Shown here: one piece after another, positions 19,921 to 28,700 of the stretch
How the letters are laid out: each line of letters begins with the position of its first letter
How positions within the stretch are numbered: position 1 is the stretch's first letter
Origin: Streptomyces sp. NBC_01224
GTDB lineage: Bacteria; Actinomycetota; Actinomycetes; Streptomycetales; Streptomycetaceae
Length of the DNA stretch: 64,000 nt
Reading direction: 5' to 3'
Assembly (NCBI RefSeq): GCF_036002945.1
Contig: NZ_CP108529.1
Span: 124,001 to 188,000, forward strand
Position numbers and translations under genes: made by a program
The notes under the pieces: model-generated
Database searches by the model: none
Told to the model about the DNA's origin: nothing
Seen by the model: only the letters and a program-made list of their open reading frames with translations

Positions 19921-20130
19921 CAACCCGAGCACGGTCTGCTGCCCGATACCCTCGGCAACCGTGGCAACGCCAAACTGTTCGCCGCCCAGTACGGGCGGGA
20001 CTTCAGACACGTGCCAGGCCTGGGCTGGCACCGGTGGTCCGTCTACCGGTGGGAGACCGACCAGGCCGGCACCGTACTGTGGGCGGCCGGCGGGATGGCC
20101 GCGCTGAGCTTCCCCGCCGGCAACGCGTCG
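19921..20130 (+). pseudogene. Remnant of a phage/plasmid-type DNA primase-helicase
   Basis: The plus frame beginning at 19921 reads QPEHGLLPDTLGNRGNAKLF, then AAQYGRDFRHVPGLGWHRW, then SVYRWETDQAGTVLW. The phrases N-A-x-L-F-A-x-x-Y-G-x-D-x-R-H-V and GxGW..W..Y.W are characteristic of the region before the helicase domain in plasmid and prophage primases. Neither a start nor the downstream ATPase domain is present. It marks the former presence of a mobile element. Confidence 0.6.
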
Positions 20131-20222
20131 CGCAGCTGGTCTCGCCCCGCCTACTCACTTCGAGGCGACCGCGCTGGCCACGAGGCGCGCCCAGGCCCGC
20201 GGGAAAATCCGAGCACGACCTG

Positions 20223-21368
20223 TCAGCGACATCGGCGGGCGTTGAGCCGGGCGGCCTGGCGCGTCAGGTGGTCGCGCTCGGCGAGGTTGGGTGCCTTGTG
20301 GGCCGCCTCGGCGTACAGCCGTGCCGCCGTCGCCACGTCGCCGTCGCGCTCGTGGAGGTACGCCGCCACCGCGGCGTGGCGGGGCAGTGAGGCGTCCAGC
20401 GCCGCGAGCGCCGCCAGGCCGGCGCGCGGTCCCTCGGCCTCGCCGACGGCGACCGCGCGGTTGAGCCGGACGACCGGGCTGTCGGTCAGGCGCGTGAGCT
20501 CGTCGTACCACTCGACGATCTGCACCCAGTCGGTCTCCTCGGCGGTGGGCGCGTCGGCGTGGAGTGCCGCAATGGCGGCCTGGGCCTGGAACTCGCCCAG
20601 CCGGTCGCGGGCAAGGGCCGCCTGCAGGATCTCGACGCCCTCGGCGATCGACTCGGTGTCCCACTGGCCGCGGTCCTGCTCGGCGAGCGGCACCAGGCTG
20701 CCGTCGGGCGCGGTCCGGGCGGCGCGCCGGGCGTGGTGGAGCAGCATGAGGGCGAGCAGCCCGGCCACCTCGGGGTGGTCGATCGCGGCCGCGAGGTGCC
20801 GGGTGAGCCGGATGGCCTCGGCGGCGAGGTCGACGTCGCCGGAGTAGCCCTCGTTGAAGACGAGGTAGAGGACGCGCAGCACGGTGGCGACGTCGCCGGG
20901 CCGGTCGAACCGCACGCCGGAGACGGTGCGCTTGGCTCTGCTGATGCGCTGCGCCATGGTTGCCTCGGGTACCAGGTAGGCCTGGGCGATCTGGCGGGTG
21001 GTCAGCCCGCCGACGGCGCGCAGCGTGAGCGCGACCGCGGACGAGGGCGTCAGCGACGGATGGGCGCACAGGAAGTAGAGCTTGAGCGTGTCGTCCACCG
21101 CGGGCGCGGGTCCGGGCGCCGGCTCCTCCTCGACGCGACCCTCACGCCGGCGGCGGGCGGCGTCGGCGCGCGTCGCGTCGAGGAACTTGCGCCAGGCCAC
21201 GGTGACCAGCCAGCCCTTGGCATCCCGCGGCGGGTCGGCCGCCCAGACCCGGAGCGCCTCGACCAGAGCGTCCTGCACGGCGTCCTCGGCCGCCGCGAAG
21301 TCGGCTCCGCGGCGGACGAGGACGGTGAGCACGCTCGGCGTGAGGCTCCTGAGCAGGACCTCGTCCAT
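20223..21368 (-). CDS. ECF-type sigma factor with C-terminal DUF6596 domain
   Basis: A protein of about 381 residues. Sigma region 2 is near 10-75 (FAAAEDAVQDALVEALRVWA), region 4 near 110-165 (GGLTTRQIAQAYLVPEATMA) and a helical C-terminal domain of about 200 residues contains VLYLVFNEGYSG, the hallmark of DUF6596-type sigma factors. These are usually encoded with a YCII/DGPF protein, as here: the upstream gene stops 8 nt before this ATG. A GTG at 21380 would overlap that stop as GTGA and is an equally possible, coupled start. The target regulon is unknown. Confidence 0.93.
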   Translation of the reverse strand: MDEVLLRSLTPSVLTVLVRRGADFAAAEDAVQDALVEALRVWAADPPRDAKGWLVTVAWRKFLDATRADAARRRREGRVEEEPAPGPAPAVDDTLKLYFLCAHPSLTPSSAVALTLRAVGGLTTRQIAQAYLVPEATMAQRISRAKRTVSGVRFDRPGDVATVLRVLYLVFNEGYSGDVDLAAEAIRLTRHLAAAIDHPEVAGLLALMLLHHARRAARTAPDGSLVPLAEQDRGQWDTESIAEGVEILQAALARDRLGEFQAQAAIAALHADAPTAEETDWVQIVEWYDELTRLTDSPVVRLNRAVAVGEAEGPRAGLAALAALDASLPRHAAVAAYLHERDGDVATAARLYAEAAHKAPNLAERDHLTRQAARLNARRCR

Positions 21369-21376
21369 CGGTGACG

Positions 21377-21784
21377 TCACTCCGTGATGGTGGGCGGCGC
21401 GGCCAGGAACGGGCGCACCTCCAGCCACTCGTGGATCGGCTTCCCGCCCGCCCCGGGGGCGGCCGACAGTTCCCCGGCCAGTTCGATGGCGCGCTCGTAG
21501 CTGTCGACGTCGATCACCATCCAGCCGGCGATGAGGTCCTTGGTCTCGGCGAACGGACCGTCGGTGACCGGCGGGCGCCCCTCGCCGTCGTACCGGACCC
21601 ACGCTCCCTCGGGGGCGAGCGCCTGACCGTCGACGAACTCGCCTGTCTTCTCCAGCCGGGCCGCGAAGTCGTTCATGTACTGCACGTGCGCCGAGATCTC
21701 CTCCGGCGTCCACTGATCCATACACACGTCGTTCACCGGAGCCGGGGCGCCGCGGTAGTGCTTGAGCAGCAAGTACTTGGCCAT
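21377..21784 (-). CDS. YCII-related (DGPF) domain protein
   Basis: A 135-residue protein of the YciI/DGPF family. It has the defining DGPFAETKDLIAGWMVIDVD segment (about 74-93), with a conserved Asp, and the usual N-terminal MAKYLLLKHYRG. These small ferredoxin-like proteins may be enzymes or ligand-binding partners; in actinobacteria they are typically paired with DUF6596 sigma factors. ATG at 21784 is preceded by GAGGAGAAACGCG. It is the first gene of a two-gene operon with the downstream sigma gene. Confidence 0.92.
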   Translation of the reverse strand: MAKYLLLKHYRGAPAPVNDVCMDQWTPEEISAHVQYMNDFAARLEKTGEFVDGQALAPEGAWVRYDGEGRPPVTDGPFAETKDLIAGWMVIDVDSYERAIELAGELSAAPGAGGKPIHEWLEVRPFLAAPPTITE

Positions 21785-22206
21785 CGCGTTTCTCCTCGAT
21801 GCTGATGCGACCCATTCTCGTCGCGTTCACTGCGGGGACGGAGCCAGTCACGAATTCTCGACATCGCCGTCCGAATCTTTTTGGCTCTCGCAGATGAACC
21901 TGGGTGAGCCGTCTCGCGGCGTCAGGGTCCACGCCGTGGCGCGCGAGCGAGGCGGAACGAGGCCTTCCAAGATCAGCAGCGACCGAGTAGTTGAATCAAG
22001 AGAACGCCTCACGTGCGTCGCCGTACGTGTGGTCCTGGCACGTCGTGCTGCGCTCGGACCGATGAGTTGTTCGGCGTGGAGGGCATGCACATCCTCTATG
22101 TCACCCGCAACCCGACGTCCGCGGCGGACACGCCTCGGGAACTGGCCTCACTTGCCAGGTATTCCGGGACCTCGGCACCCGTCCGGCCTGGCAGACCGTA
22201 GGGCGG
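21785..22206. other. Intergenic region, no gene recognised
   Basis: This holds the upstream region of the YCII-sigma operon and follows the end of the next minus-strand gene. A short plus frame near 22080-22200 (MHILYVTRNPTSAADTPREL) has acceptable composition but no recognisable family and no clear start. Confidence 0.35.
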
Positions 22207-23595
22207 TTACGCCGCCCGCCGACGTCGCACTGCTCGCCGTATCACGGTCGGAACGAACCCCGCAGCAACGCTGACCACGACCGCGACCCCGGCCAGCAGC
22301 GTCGACCGCCAGGGCCAGGCCGCCCCGGCCAGCACCAGGTGGGAGGAGGGGTACTCGGAGAACTTCGCCGTGACCAGGGCCGTGCGGCGGTCGCTGTGCT
22401 CGGCGAGGTCACGCAGGACGGGGTCGAACCCGAACTCCTCGGTGTGCCGTCCCCCACCGGGCAGCTCCACGGCGAGCTTGTTGCGGTGCGCCCAGGTGCG
22501 CAGCGGGGCGTCGACGGCCGACGGCTCCGCGACGCCGGGCACGACGAAGCGGTCGACCCCATAAGATCCACGCTCTGCTGTCCGGGTGACCAGGACGAGA
22601 CCGTGACGGGTTTTGACGGTGCCACGGGCGCCGAGCACCACCGTTCGCGCGGTGAACGACACCCCGCCGTAGCCTTCGAAGGCCGCGGCCGCGTCGATCT
22701 CGCCGACGCCGTCGACCAGGCCGATGCCCACTGTCGGACGCAGCCAGGGGAACGCGGCGTTCAGCGCGTACGGCAGGTCACCGACAGCAAGGTGGTTGGC
22801 CGTAATCGCCGTCGGCCCGTCCAGAATCCAGCCCGGATACGACAGTCCCCTACCGATCCGGGCGGCCTCGTCCTTGCCCGCCAGTTCCTCCACCACCCGC
22901 AGCGCACCGACGGTGCCGGAGGTGACGCCGGCGGTGGTGGTCACCCGGCTGTCCTCGACGTACCGCCGGCCACGCTCCCAGTGCACCTGGGGGTACCGGC
23001 GCTTCAGAGGGCCGATACGGGACCAGAACGACGTCGCGTCACGGCCGTCCAGCAGGCCGGAGGCCGCCAGCAGTTCCGAGCCCGCGCACACCCCCAGAAC
23101 ACGCGCGCCCCTGCGGTGCCGCTCCACGATCCACTGGCGCAGTCGCGCCTCGTTGGCACCGGCGGGGTCGGCCACCGCGGGCACGACCACCACGTCGGGC
23201 TCGGGCACCGTGCCGCGTTCCACCTCCGCCAGAGTGTGGTCGGGAAGCAGGTGGGCCCCTCCCGACAGCGGGGAGACGCGGCGCTCGGCGGCCACGGTGT
23301 AGACGGAGAACTTCCCGGACTCGGCGAACACCTGATATGGCGCCAGGACGTCGGTGGCCACGGAGCCCTCGCTGCTGACCGCCACGGCCACCGTGATGCG
23401 GTCCTTGGGTACCGCCCGCGCGGAGGGCCAGGCCCGATCGCCGGAAGCAGCCGGCGCGGGTGCGAAGCTGTCCGCCATCGAGGTGCTCACCCCCGCGAAA
23501 GCGATCCCGGTGAACGATGCCACCGACAGCACCGTGCCCATGAGTACCCTTCCGGCACGGCGGAGCGCCCTGCGACTCTTACTCAGTCCAGACAA
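22207..23595 (-). CDS. Exported, membrane-anchored DJ-1/PfpI-domain protein
   Basis: A 462-residue protein with an N-terminal signal sequence (about 1-42, LMGTVLSVASFTGIAFAG), a DJ-1/PfpI glutamine-amidotransferase-like domain (about 65-235) with the nucleophile elbow VLGVCAGSELLAASGLL, a second extracellular region and a C-terminal transmembrane helix (about 430-450) ending in RRAVRRRRAA. The topology puts the DJ-1 domain outside the cell. It resembles the sensory half of GlxA-type regulators but without the AraC domain. The next gene downstream on this strand is exactly such a GlxA-type regulator, suggesting related signals. Function unknown. Confidence 0.88.
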   Translation of the reverse strand: MSGLSKSRRALRRAGRVLMGTVLSVASFTGIAFAGVSTSMADSFAPAPAASGDRAWPSARAVPKDRITVAVAVSSEGSVATDVLAPYQVFAESGKFSVYTVAAERRVSPLSGGAHLLPDHTLAEVERGTVPEPDVVVVPAVADPAGANEARLRQWIVERHRRGARVLGVCAGSELLAASGLLDGRDATSFWSRIGPLKRRYPQVHWERGRRYVEDSRVTTTAGVTSGTVGALRVVEELAGKDEAARIGRGLSYPGWILDGPTAITANHLAVGDLPYALNAAFPWLRPTVGIGLVDGVGEIDAAAAFEGYGGVSFTARTVVLGARGTVKTRHGLVLVTRTAERGSYGVDRFVVPGVAEPSAVDAPLRTWAHRNKLAVELPGGGRHTEEFGFDPVLRDLAEHSDRRTALVTAKFSEYPSSHLVLAGAAWPWRSTLLAGVAVVVSVAAGFVPTVIRRAVRRRRAA

Positions 23596-23656
23596 GATAT
23601 ACCTCCAGATTTCGGGCGCACGGCACCAGCGCCGCGCACCCTTGCAACCCCCAGGC

Positions 23657-23692
23657 GGGGAAAGAGAAGGAAGAGAAAGAAGGAAGAGAAAG
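23657..23692 (+). repeat. 36-nt uninterrupted homopurine tract
   Basis: From 23657 to 23692 the plus strand contains only A and G, with GAAGGAAGAGAAA repeated imperfectly and near-mirror symmetry. It lies in the 139-bp gap between the two DJ-1-type genes. Confidence 0.9.
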
Positions 23693-23734
23693 CGGGACGG
23701 GGAAGGCCCCGTGAGCCGTTCGCGAGGGAATGTG

Positions 23735-24694
23735 TCAGCCGGCAGGCCGCAGCTGGGACGGCGGGACGCCGAGGGTCTCGGCGACCAGTCGGCGCAGCTG
23801 CCGTGCGTCGCGGAAGCCGCACCGTGCGGCGACCGCCTCGACGGTCAGGTTGGTGCCGGCCAGCAGGGTGCGGGCCCGCTCCAGGCGCAGCTGCCGCTGG
23901 TAGGCCAGCGGCGTGATGCCGGTGGCCGCGGTGAAGGCCCTGGTCAAGCCACGCGGGGAGAGATGAGCCACGGCTGCGAGCTCGGCGAGGGTGTGAGGGG
24001 CGTCCAGGTTCTGGGCGAGGTGGTCCTGTACCCGGTGAACGGCGGGCCGGACATGGTCGCGGTAGCGCAGGAAGGGGCTGATCTGCGCGGCGTCGCCGTC
24101 CCGCCGCAGATAGAGCACCAGCTCACGGGCGACGGCGGCGGCCAGTTCCGGGCCGTGATCGCGTTCGACGAGGGACAGCGCGAGGTCGATCCCGGAGGAG
24201 ATGCCCGCGCTGGTGCTGACCCGCCCTTCGTGGACGTACAACGCTGCTTCGCGCACCCGCGCCTTCGGATACCGCTCGCGCATGGCCGTGGTGAGCGACC
24301 AGTGCGTCGTGCACGCCCGGCCGTCCAGCAGTCCCGCCTCCCCAAGCACGGCGGCGCCGCTGCACACCGAGGCCACCCGGGCCCCCGCGTCGTATGCGTC
24401 CCGCACCCACCGCACGGCCGCCTCCGAGACCAGCCGGTCGGATCCGGTCAGCCGTGGCCCCGGCACGAGCACCATGTCACCCCGGCCGGCCTGCGTCACC
24501 GACAGCACTTGCAGCCCGGCCAGCTCCAGTCCCTGCGCCGAGCGCACCCCGCCCGTCTCGGCGACATACTCCAGCTGGTAGCCGCCCCCCAAGTGGGCCG
24601 CCACATCGAAGACCTGCACCGGACCGCCCAGATCCAGCAGGTTCACCTCGGGCAGCACCAGGACGACAATCCGTCCCGTGCACACGCTGCTCAT
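23735..24694 (-). CDS. GlxA-family AraC-type transcriptional regulator
   Basis: A 319-residue regulator with an N-terminal DJ-1/PfpI-like domain (about 5-185; VASVCSGAAVLGEAGLLDGR at the nucleophile elbow) and a C-terminal AraC DNA-binding domain (about 215-315; TLAELAAVAHLSPRGLTRAF and AVAARCGFRDARQLRRLV are its two helix-turn-helices). Such proteins activate nearby genes in response to small metabolites. ATG at 24694 is chosen over the frame opening at 24775 because the family starts just before the first beta strand. The membrane DJ-1 protein gene lies upstream on the same strand. Confidence 0.93.
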   Translation of the reverse strand: MSSVCTGRIVVLVLPEVNLLDLGGPVQVFDVAAHLGGGYQLEYVAETGGVRSAQGLELAGLQVLSVTQAGRGDMVLVPGPRLTGSDRLVSEAAVRWVRDAYDAGARVASVCSGAAVLGEAGLLDGRACTTHWSLTTAMRERYPKARVREAALYVHEGRVSTSAGISSGIDLALSLVERDHGPELAAAVARELVLYLRRDGDAAQISPFLRYRDHVRPAVHRVQDHLAQNLDAPHTLAELAAVAHLSPRGLTRAFTAATGITPLAYQRQLRLERARTLLAGTNLTVEAVAARCGFRDARQLRRLVAETLGVPPSQLRPAG

Positions 24695-24799
24695 ATCGTT
24701 CACCCGGACACAGTAGGCACGACTCGGCGAGGTCCACGAGGACCACCAGCGCCGCACTCCGGACGGATCTGGCACCCCTGAGACCGTCGTCGGGGAGCA

Positions 24800-24931
24800 A
24801 GGCCCGGACGCTGATGGAGCGGGAGGCCGCGGAGGCCGCCGAACTGACGGCCGGCGGACAGCAGATCAGCCAGGCGACGTTCTTCCGGATACGGCAGCGT
24901 CACGAGACCGAAGGGTTGCGGGAGCCGGCGT
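24800..24931 (+). pseudogene. Remnant of a transposase/integrase helix-turn-helix region
   Basis: The plus frame reads ARTLMEREAAEAAELTAGGQ, then QISQATFFRIRQRHETEGLR. This resembles the second DNA-binding helix region of Mu-like or IS481-like transposases in actinomycetes. It breaks off next to the IS5 remnant. The family assignment is tentative. Confidence 0.4.
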
Positions 24932-25150
24932 ATGAGCCTGTCACGGAAACCTCCGACGCCGGTCCAGGCCCCCGGACATCGTGCGCATCCCGGGATCGTC
25001 TGGGAACACCTGCCGCAAGAGCTCGGCTTCGGCTCTGGCATGACGTGCTGGCGCCGCCTGGCCGAGTGGACCGAGCCCGGCGTGTGGCCCTGGCTGCACA
25101 AGATTCTCCTCGCCAAGCTCCGCAGCGCGGCCGAGCCGGAGAGGCCGTCC
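24932..25150 (+). pseudogene. IS5-family transposase N-terminal remnant
   Basis: The segment WEHLPQELGFGSGMTCWRRL, then AEWTEPGVWPWLHKILLAKL, is the conserved N-terminal part of IS5-family transposases (P-W-E-x-L-P-x-E-L-G-x-G-S-G-M-T-x-W-R-R-L). The DDE catalytic part is absent; the frame continues into unrelated sequence up to the ferredoxin gene. Confidence 0.7.
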
Positions 25151-25307
25151 ACCGGCCCCCGCCGCTCCCCCGCCCGATCCTCTGACCGGCGGCAACCGGT
25201 GCCGGCTCGTACCAGCTCGTCGGGGAACCGAGCGGTGGCCGTGCGGTCGTCCGGGTCTCCCCCCATGCTGGAAATAAGGGGGTGAGGAGACGGAGGAAGT
25301 GGTGAGG

Positions 25308-25517
25308 ATGCAGACCGTTGTGGATCTCACGCGCTGCCAGGGCTACGCGCAGTGCGTGTTCCTCGCGCCGGAGGTGTTCCAGCTGCACGGAGAGGAGGGA
25401 TTGCTGTACGCCCCGGCCGTCCCCGACGACCAGGTCGAGCGCGTGCGCCAGGCCGCGGCGGCATGCCCGGTCCAGGCGATCCTCCTCGGTGAGGAGGTGA
25501 GCGCCCGTGCCCGGTGA
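25308..25517 (+). CDS. [3Fe-4S]-type ferredoxin
   Basis: A ferredoxin of about 69 residues with Cys10, Cys16 and Cys53 in the C-x5-C ... C-P pattern (CQGYAQC, CPVQAI) typical of actinomycete ferredoxins that donate electrons to cytochromes P450. GGAGGA lies upstream; ATG at 25308 gives the usual MxTVVDLTRC start, with GTG at 25302 or 25299 as alternatives. Its last codons overlap the start of the reductase gene by 11 bp, so the two are coupled. Confidence 0.92.
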   Translation: MQTVVDLTRCQGYAQCVFLAPEVFQLHGEEGLLYAPAVPDDQVERVRQAAAACPVQAILLGEEVSARAR

Positions 25518-26880
25518 CCTCAGAGACGGCCGCATCGTCATCGTCGGCGCGTCGCTGGCTGGGTTGAGGGCCGCGGAGACGCTGCGCGAGGAGGGCTTCA
25601 GCGGCTCACTCACCGTGGTGGGGGATGAGCCCTATCCGCCCTACGACCGCCCGCCACTGTCCAAGCAGGTACTGCTCGGCAAGGCGTCGGCGGACACCAC
25701 GACGCTGCCGATGCGCCGGGACCCGGACGCCGACTGGCGGCTGGGAGCAGCCGCCACCGGCCTGGACCCTTTGGAGAAACGGGTGATGCTGGCCGATGGC
25801 GAGTCGCTGCCGTTCGACCGGCTGCTGATCGCCACCGGGACCCGGGCGCGCCCCTGGCCCAACCCGGAGGAGGCCTCCCTGGACGGGGTATTCACCCTGC
25901 GCACCAGTGACGAGGCCGGGGGGCTGGCCGCGCGGCTGGCCGCCGGGCCGGGGCGAGTGCTGGTGATCGGCGCCGGCTTCACCGGTTCGGAGATCGCCTC
26001 GGCCTGCCGGGAGCGGGGTATCGAGGTCACGGTCGCAGAACGCGGCCCCGCACCCCTGGTGGGCGCGCTCGGCGGCACCCTGTCGAAACTTGCGGCCGTC
26101 ATGCAGCGCAACCACGGCGTGGACCTGCGCTGCGGGGTGACGGTCACCGCCCTGCGCGGGGACGGGAACGGCCGCTTCATCGGCGCGGACCTGTCCGACG
26201 GCAGCCGCGTCGAGGCGGACGTGTGCGTCGTGGCGTTGGGGGCGGTCCGCAACGTGGAGTGGCTGGCGGAGTCCGGGCTGGCAGCGGGTCCGCGTGGAGT
26301 CGCCTGCGACGCCGGGTGCCGGGCCTTCAACATGTACGGGATCGTCACCGACGACGTCTTCGTGGCCGGCGACGTCTCCCGGTTCCCCCACCCGCTGTTC
26401 GGGTACCAGATGCTCTCCCTGGAACACTGGGGCAATGCGGTCGCACAGGCCGAGGTGGCGGCCCACAACATGGTCAGTCCAGGGCCCCTGCGGCGCCCGC
26501 ACCTCGCCGTCCCGACGTTCTGGTCGACCCAGTTCGGGCTCAACATCAAGTCGGTGGGCGTGCCCACCTACTCCGACCACGTGGTCATCGCCCAAGGCTC
26601 TCTGGAGGCGCGCCGCCTGGCCATGGTCTACGGCTTCCAAGGACGGGTCACCGCCGCCGTCACCGTCGACATGGCCAAGTCGCTCGACTACTACGAGCAC
26701 CTGATCGAGACGGCTGCTCCGTTCCCGCCCCCGCCCGGCGCGGCGGACCGTGCGATCGCGGCCGACATCCCGATTCCGTCCGACGTGCCGGACCCGAGCG
26801 GGCTGTCCCACGGCCCCACGGTGGCGCTCACCGGTCACCTGCCCGATCGCCGACTGACGGTGGTACAGCCCACCCGCTGA
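25507..26880 (+). CDS. NAD(P)H-dependent FAD ferredoxin reductase
   Basis: A 457-residue pyridine nucleotide-disulfide-type oxidoreductase. The FAD Rossmann motif (IVIVGASLAGLRAAETL) is near 11-27, the YPPYDRPPLSK segment near 44-54, the NAD(P)H-binding VLVIGAGFTGSEIA near 155 and the second FAD motif VFVAGDVSRFPHP near 285. A C-terminal reductase domain follows. It would pass electrons from NAD(P)H to the upstream ferredoxin, which overlaps it, and so to the P450 encoded 31 bp downstream. The C-terminal 60 residues are Pro-rich and longer than usual. Confidence 0.93.
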   Translation: MPGDLRDGRIVIVGASLAGLRAAETLREEGFSGSLTVVGDEPYPPYDRPPLSKQVLLGKASADTTTLPMRRDPDADWRLGAAATGLDPLEKRVMLADGESLPFDRLLIATGTRARPWPNPEEASLDGVFTLRTSDEAGGLAARLAAGPGRVLVIGAGFTGSEIASACRERGIEVTVAERGPAPLVGALGGTLSKLAAVMQRNHGVDLRCGVTVTALRGDGNGRFIGADLSDGSRVEADVCVVALGAVRNVEWLAESGLAAGPRGVACDAGCRAFNMYGIVTDDVFVAGDVSRFPHPLFGYQMLSLEHWGNAVAQAEVAAHNMVSPGPLRRPHLAVPTFWSTQFGLNIKSVGVPTYSDHVVIAQGSLEARRLAMVYGFQGRVTAAVTVDMAKSLDYYEHLIETAAPFPPPPGAADRAIAADIPIPSDVPDPSGLSHGPTVALTGHLPDRRLTVVQPTR

Positions 26881-26911
26881 CCCACCTCCCGCCCAACCAC
26901 GAGGAGCCACG

Positions 26912-28111
26912 ATGGACTCCGACACCTTGCTGGCACGGATCACCGACTACGAGAACCGCCCCAACCCCTACCCGCTGTACGCGGAACTGCGCGAGGCCGG
27001 CCCCGTGGTGCGGCAGGCAGACGGCAGCTATCTGATCGGTACCTACCACGAGATCGCCGCCCTGCTCCACGACCCTCGGATGAGTGCCGACCCGCGCAGC
27101 CGAACCGCCCCGTCCCCGTCCGGTGAGACGGTGAAGCCGCCGTTCCTGCGGCTCGACGACCCCGAGCACCACAGGCTGCGCACCCTGGCCATGCGCCCGT
27201 TCGGCCCGCCGCACAGCCCGGGCCGGGTCGATGCCATGCGGGGCGAGATCTCCCAGCTCACCGAGGAACTGATGGGGGCCTTCCATGCGGGCGGACAGAT
27301 CGACATCGTCGACGATTTCGCCTACCCGCTGCCCGTCACCGTGATCTGCCGCCTGCTCGGCGTACCGCGTGAGGACGAGCCGCTGTTTCGAGCTTGGTCC
27401 GACGCTCTGGTCGCATCCGCCGACGTGAAGCCGGATGAGGACTCCCCCGAGCAGGACCAGACGGGCAACCAGGCGCGGATCGAGATGGGCCGGTACCTGG
27501 TGGACCTCGCCGAACAGCGCCGTGGCCACCCGAGCGACGACTTGCTTTCCGCCTTCGTCAACGAGCCGGATCCGGCCCTGCGGCTCACCCGCGAGGACCT
27601 CGCGGAAACCGCCGTGCTGCTGTTGATCGCGGGACACGAGACCACGGTCAACCTGATCACCAACGGGGTCCTCACCCTGATGCGCCGCCCCGAGCATCTG
27701 GATCAGCTGCGTCGCGAACCCGACCTGCTACCGCAAGCGGTGGAGGAACTGCTGCGCTACGAACCCCCGGTCCACATGCGCGAGAGGATCCCCCACGCCG
27801 ACATCGACGTCGCCGGCACCACGATCCCCAAAGGCGCGTCCGTCGTACTGGTGCTGGCCTCAGGCAACCGCGACCCCAAGCGGTTCCACGAACCCGACCG
27901 GTTCGACCCCACCCGCCCGGACAACCAGCACTTCGGCTTCGGCAGCGGTATCCACCTGTGCTATGGCGCACCACTCGCCCGCATCGAGGCCCAGGCCGCG
28001 CTCGGCGCGCTGATCCCCCACCTCGGCACGGCCCGCCTGGTCCAGGACCCGCCCCCCTACCGGCAGAACGCCATGCTCCGCGGACCCCGCCATCTGCCCA
28101 TCCAACTATGA
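26912..28111 (+). CDS. Cytochrome P450
   Basis: A 399-residue soluble bacterial P450. Oxygen-binding I-helix AGHETT lies near 240, the K-helix ExxR within EELLRYEPP and the heme-binding FGFGSGIHLCYG with axial Cys350. Length and architecture suggest an oxidase of a small-molecule substrate. It is the third gene of a self-contained redox operon (ferredoxin, reductase, P450), so electron supply does not depend on other loci. ATG follows GGAG at about 7-10 nt. The substrate cannot be read from sequence; no biosynthetic gene adjoins it directly. Confidence 0.95.
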   Translation: MDSDTLLARITDYENRPNPYPLYAELREAGPVVRQADGSYLIGTYHEIAALLHDPRMSADPRSRTAPSPSGETVKPPFLRLDDPEHHRLRTLAMRPFGPPHSPGRVDAMRGEISQLTEELMGAFHAGGQIDIVDDFAYPLPVTVICRLLGVPREDEPLFRAWSDALVASADVKPDEDSPEQDQTGNQARIEMGRYLVDLAEQRRGHPSDDLLSAFVNEPDPALRLTREDLAETAVLLLIAGHETTVNLITNGVLTLMRRPEHLDQLRREPDLLPQAVEELLRYEPPVHMRERIPHADIDVAGTTIPKGASVVLVLASGNRDPKRFHEPDRFDPTRPDNQHFGFGSGIHLCYGAPLARIEAQAALGALIPHLGTARLVQDPPPYRQNAMLRGPRHLPIQL

Positions 28112-28393
28112 GGCCATGTGGCGGCAGACAGGACACCAGGCAATCCATCCTGCCGCCCTCCGGCCTTCGTACTGACCGCCGCACAAGCCGGTACGCGCCC
28201 GCCCAACCGAAGGTGATGACCCGCCTGCGTGTGCGCCGAGGGCAGGGACGGACGGGCACCCGGCCCCAGGCAGTCCCGGTCCGACAAGGCCAGGCCGACG
28301 CCTTGGGATCAGTCGCACCGCCGGGCGAACCAGAAAGCCGCCCCGGGCTCCGGCGGGCGGCGCCCGGGGCGTGTGCCAGACGGCACCCGTCGG

Positions 28394-28700
28394 CTACTCC
28401 TCGCCGAGGAGACCCGGAGGATGTGCCCGCTGCCCTGTTCCTGCATGATCGGAAGCGCTGCCTGGTGATCCACAGAGCTCCGAAACAATTTGGTCTCCAC
28501 CTGAGCGCGAGCTCCCTCCGCGCCGACCTCTTCGCCCATGCCGAACAGCCCGTAGCCCGCGTTGTTGACGACTCATCGAGAAGTAGTCGTACGCCCTGCG
28601 GACAGCCGCGAAGCCGGCCTCGCGGCCTGTGACGTCCGAGGCGACTGGCAAAACCGCGTCGTCGTACAGGAGCGCGACCAGGGCATGAACAGCCTCGCTC
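28394..28700 (-). pseudogene. Short-chain dehydrogenase remnant
   Basis: On the minus strand the pieces LPVASDVTGREAGFAAVRRA (cofactor-binding Asp region) and ARAQVETKLF, then QAALPIMQEQGSGHILRVSS, come in the order expected of an SDR but in different frames. An N-N-A-G-type stretch has been lost near 28560. The glycine-rich start and the catalytic Tyr/Lys end are absent. The 282 bp between the P450 stop and this remnant show no gene. Confidence 0.7.

Noticed and set aside
20223..21932. A 569-residue version of the DUF6596 sigma factor
   Set aside because: The upstream 188 codons overlap the YCII gene in another frame and are not conserved-looking; the start is at 21368 or 21380.
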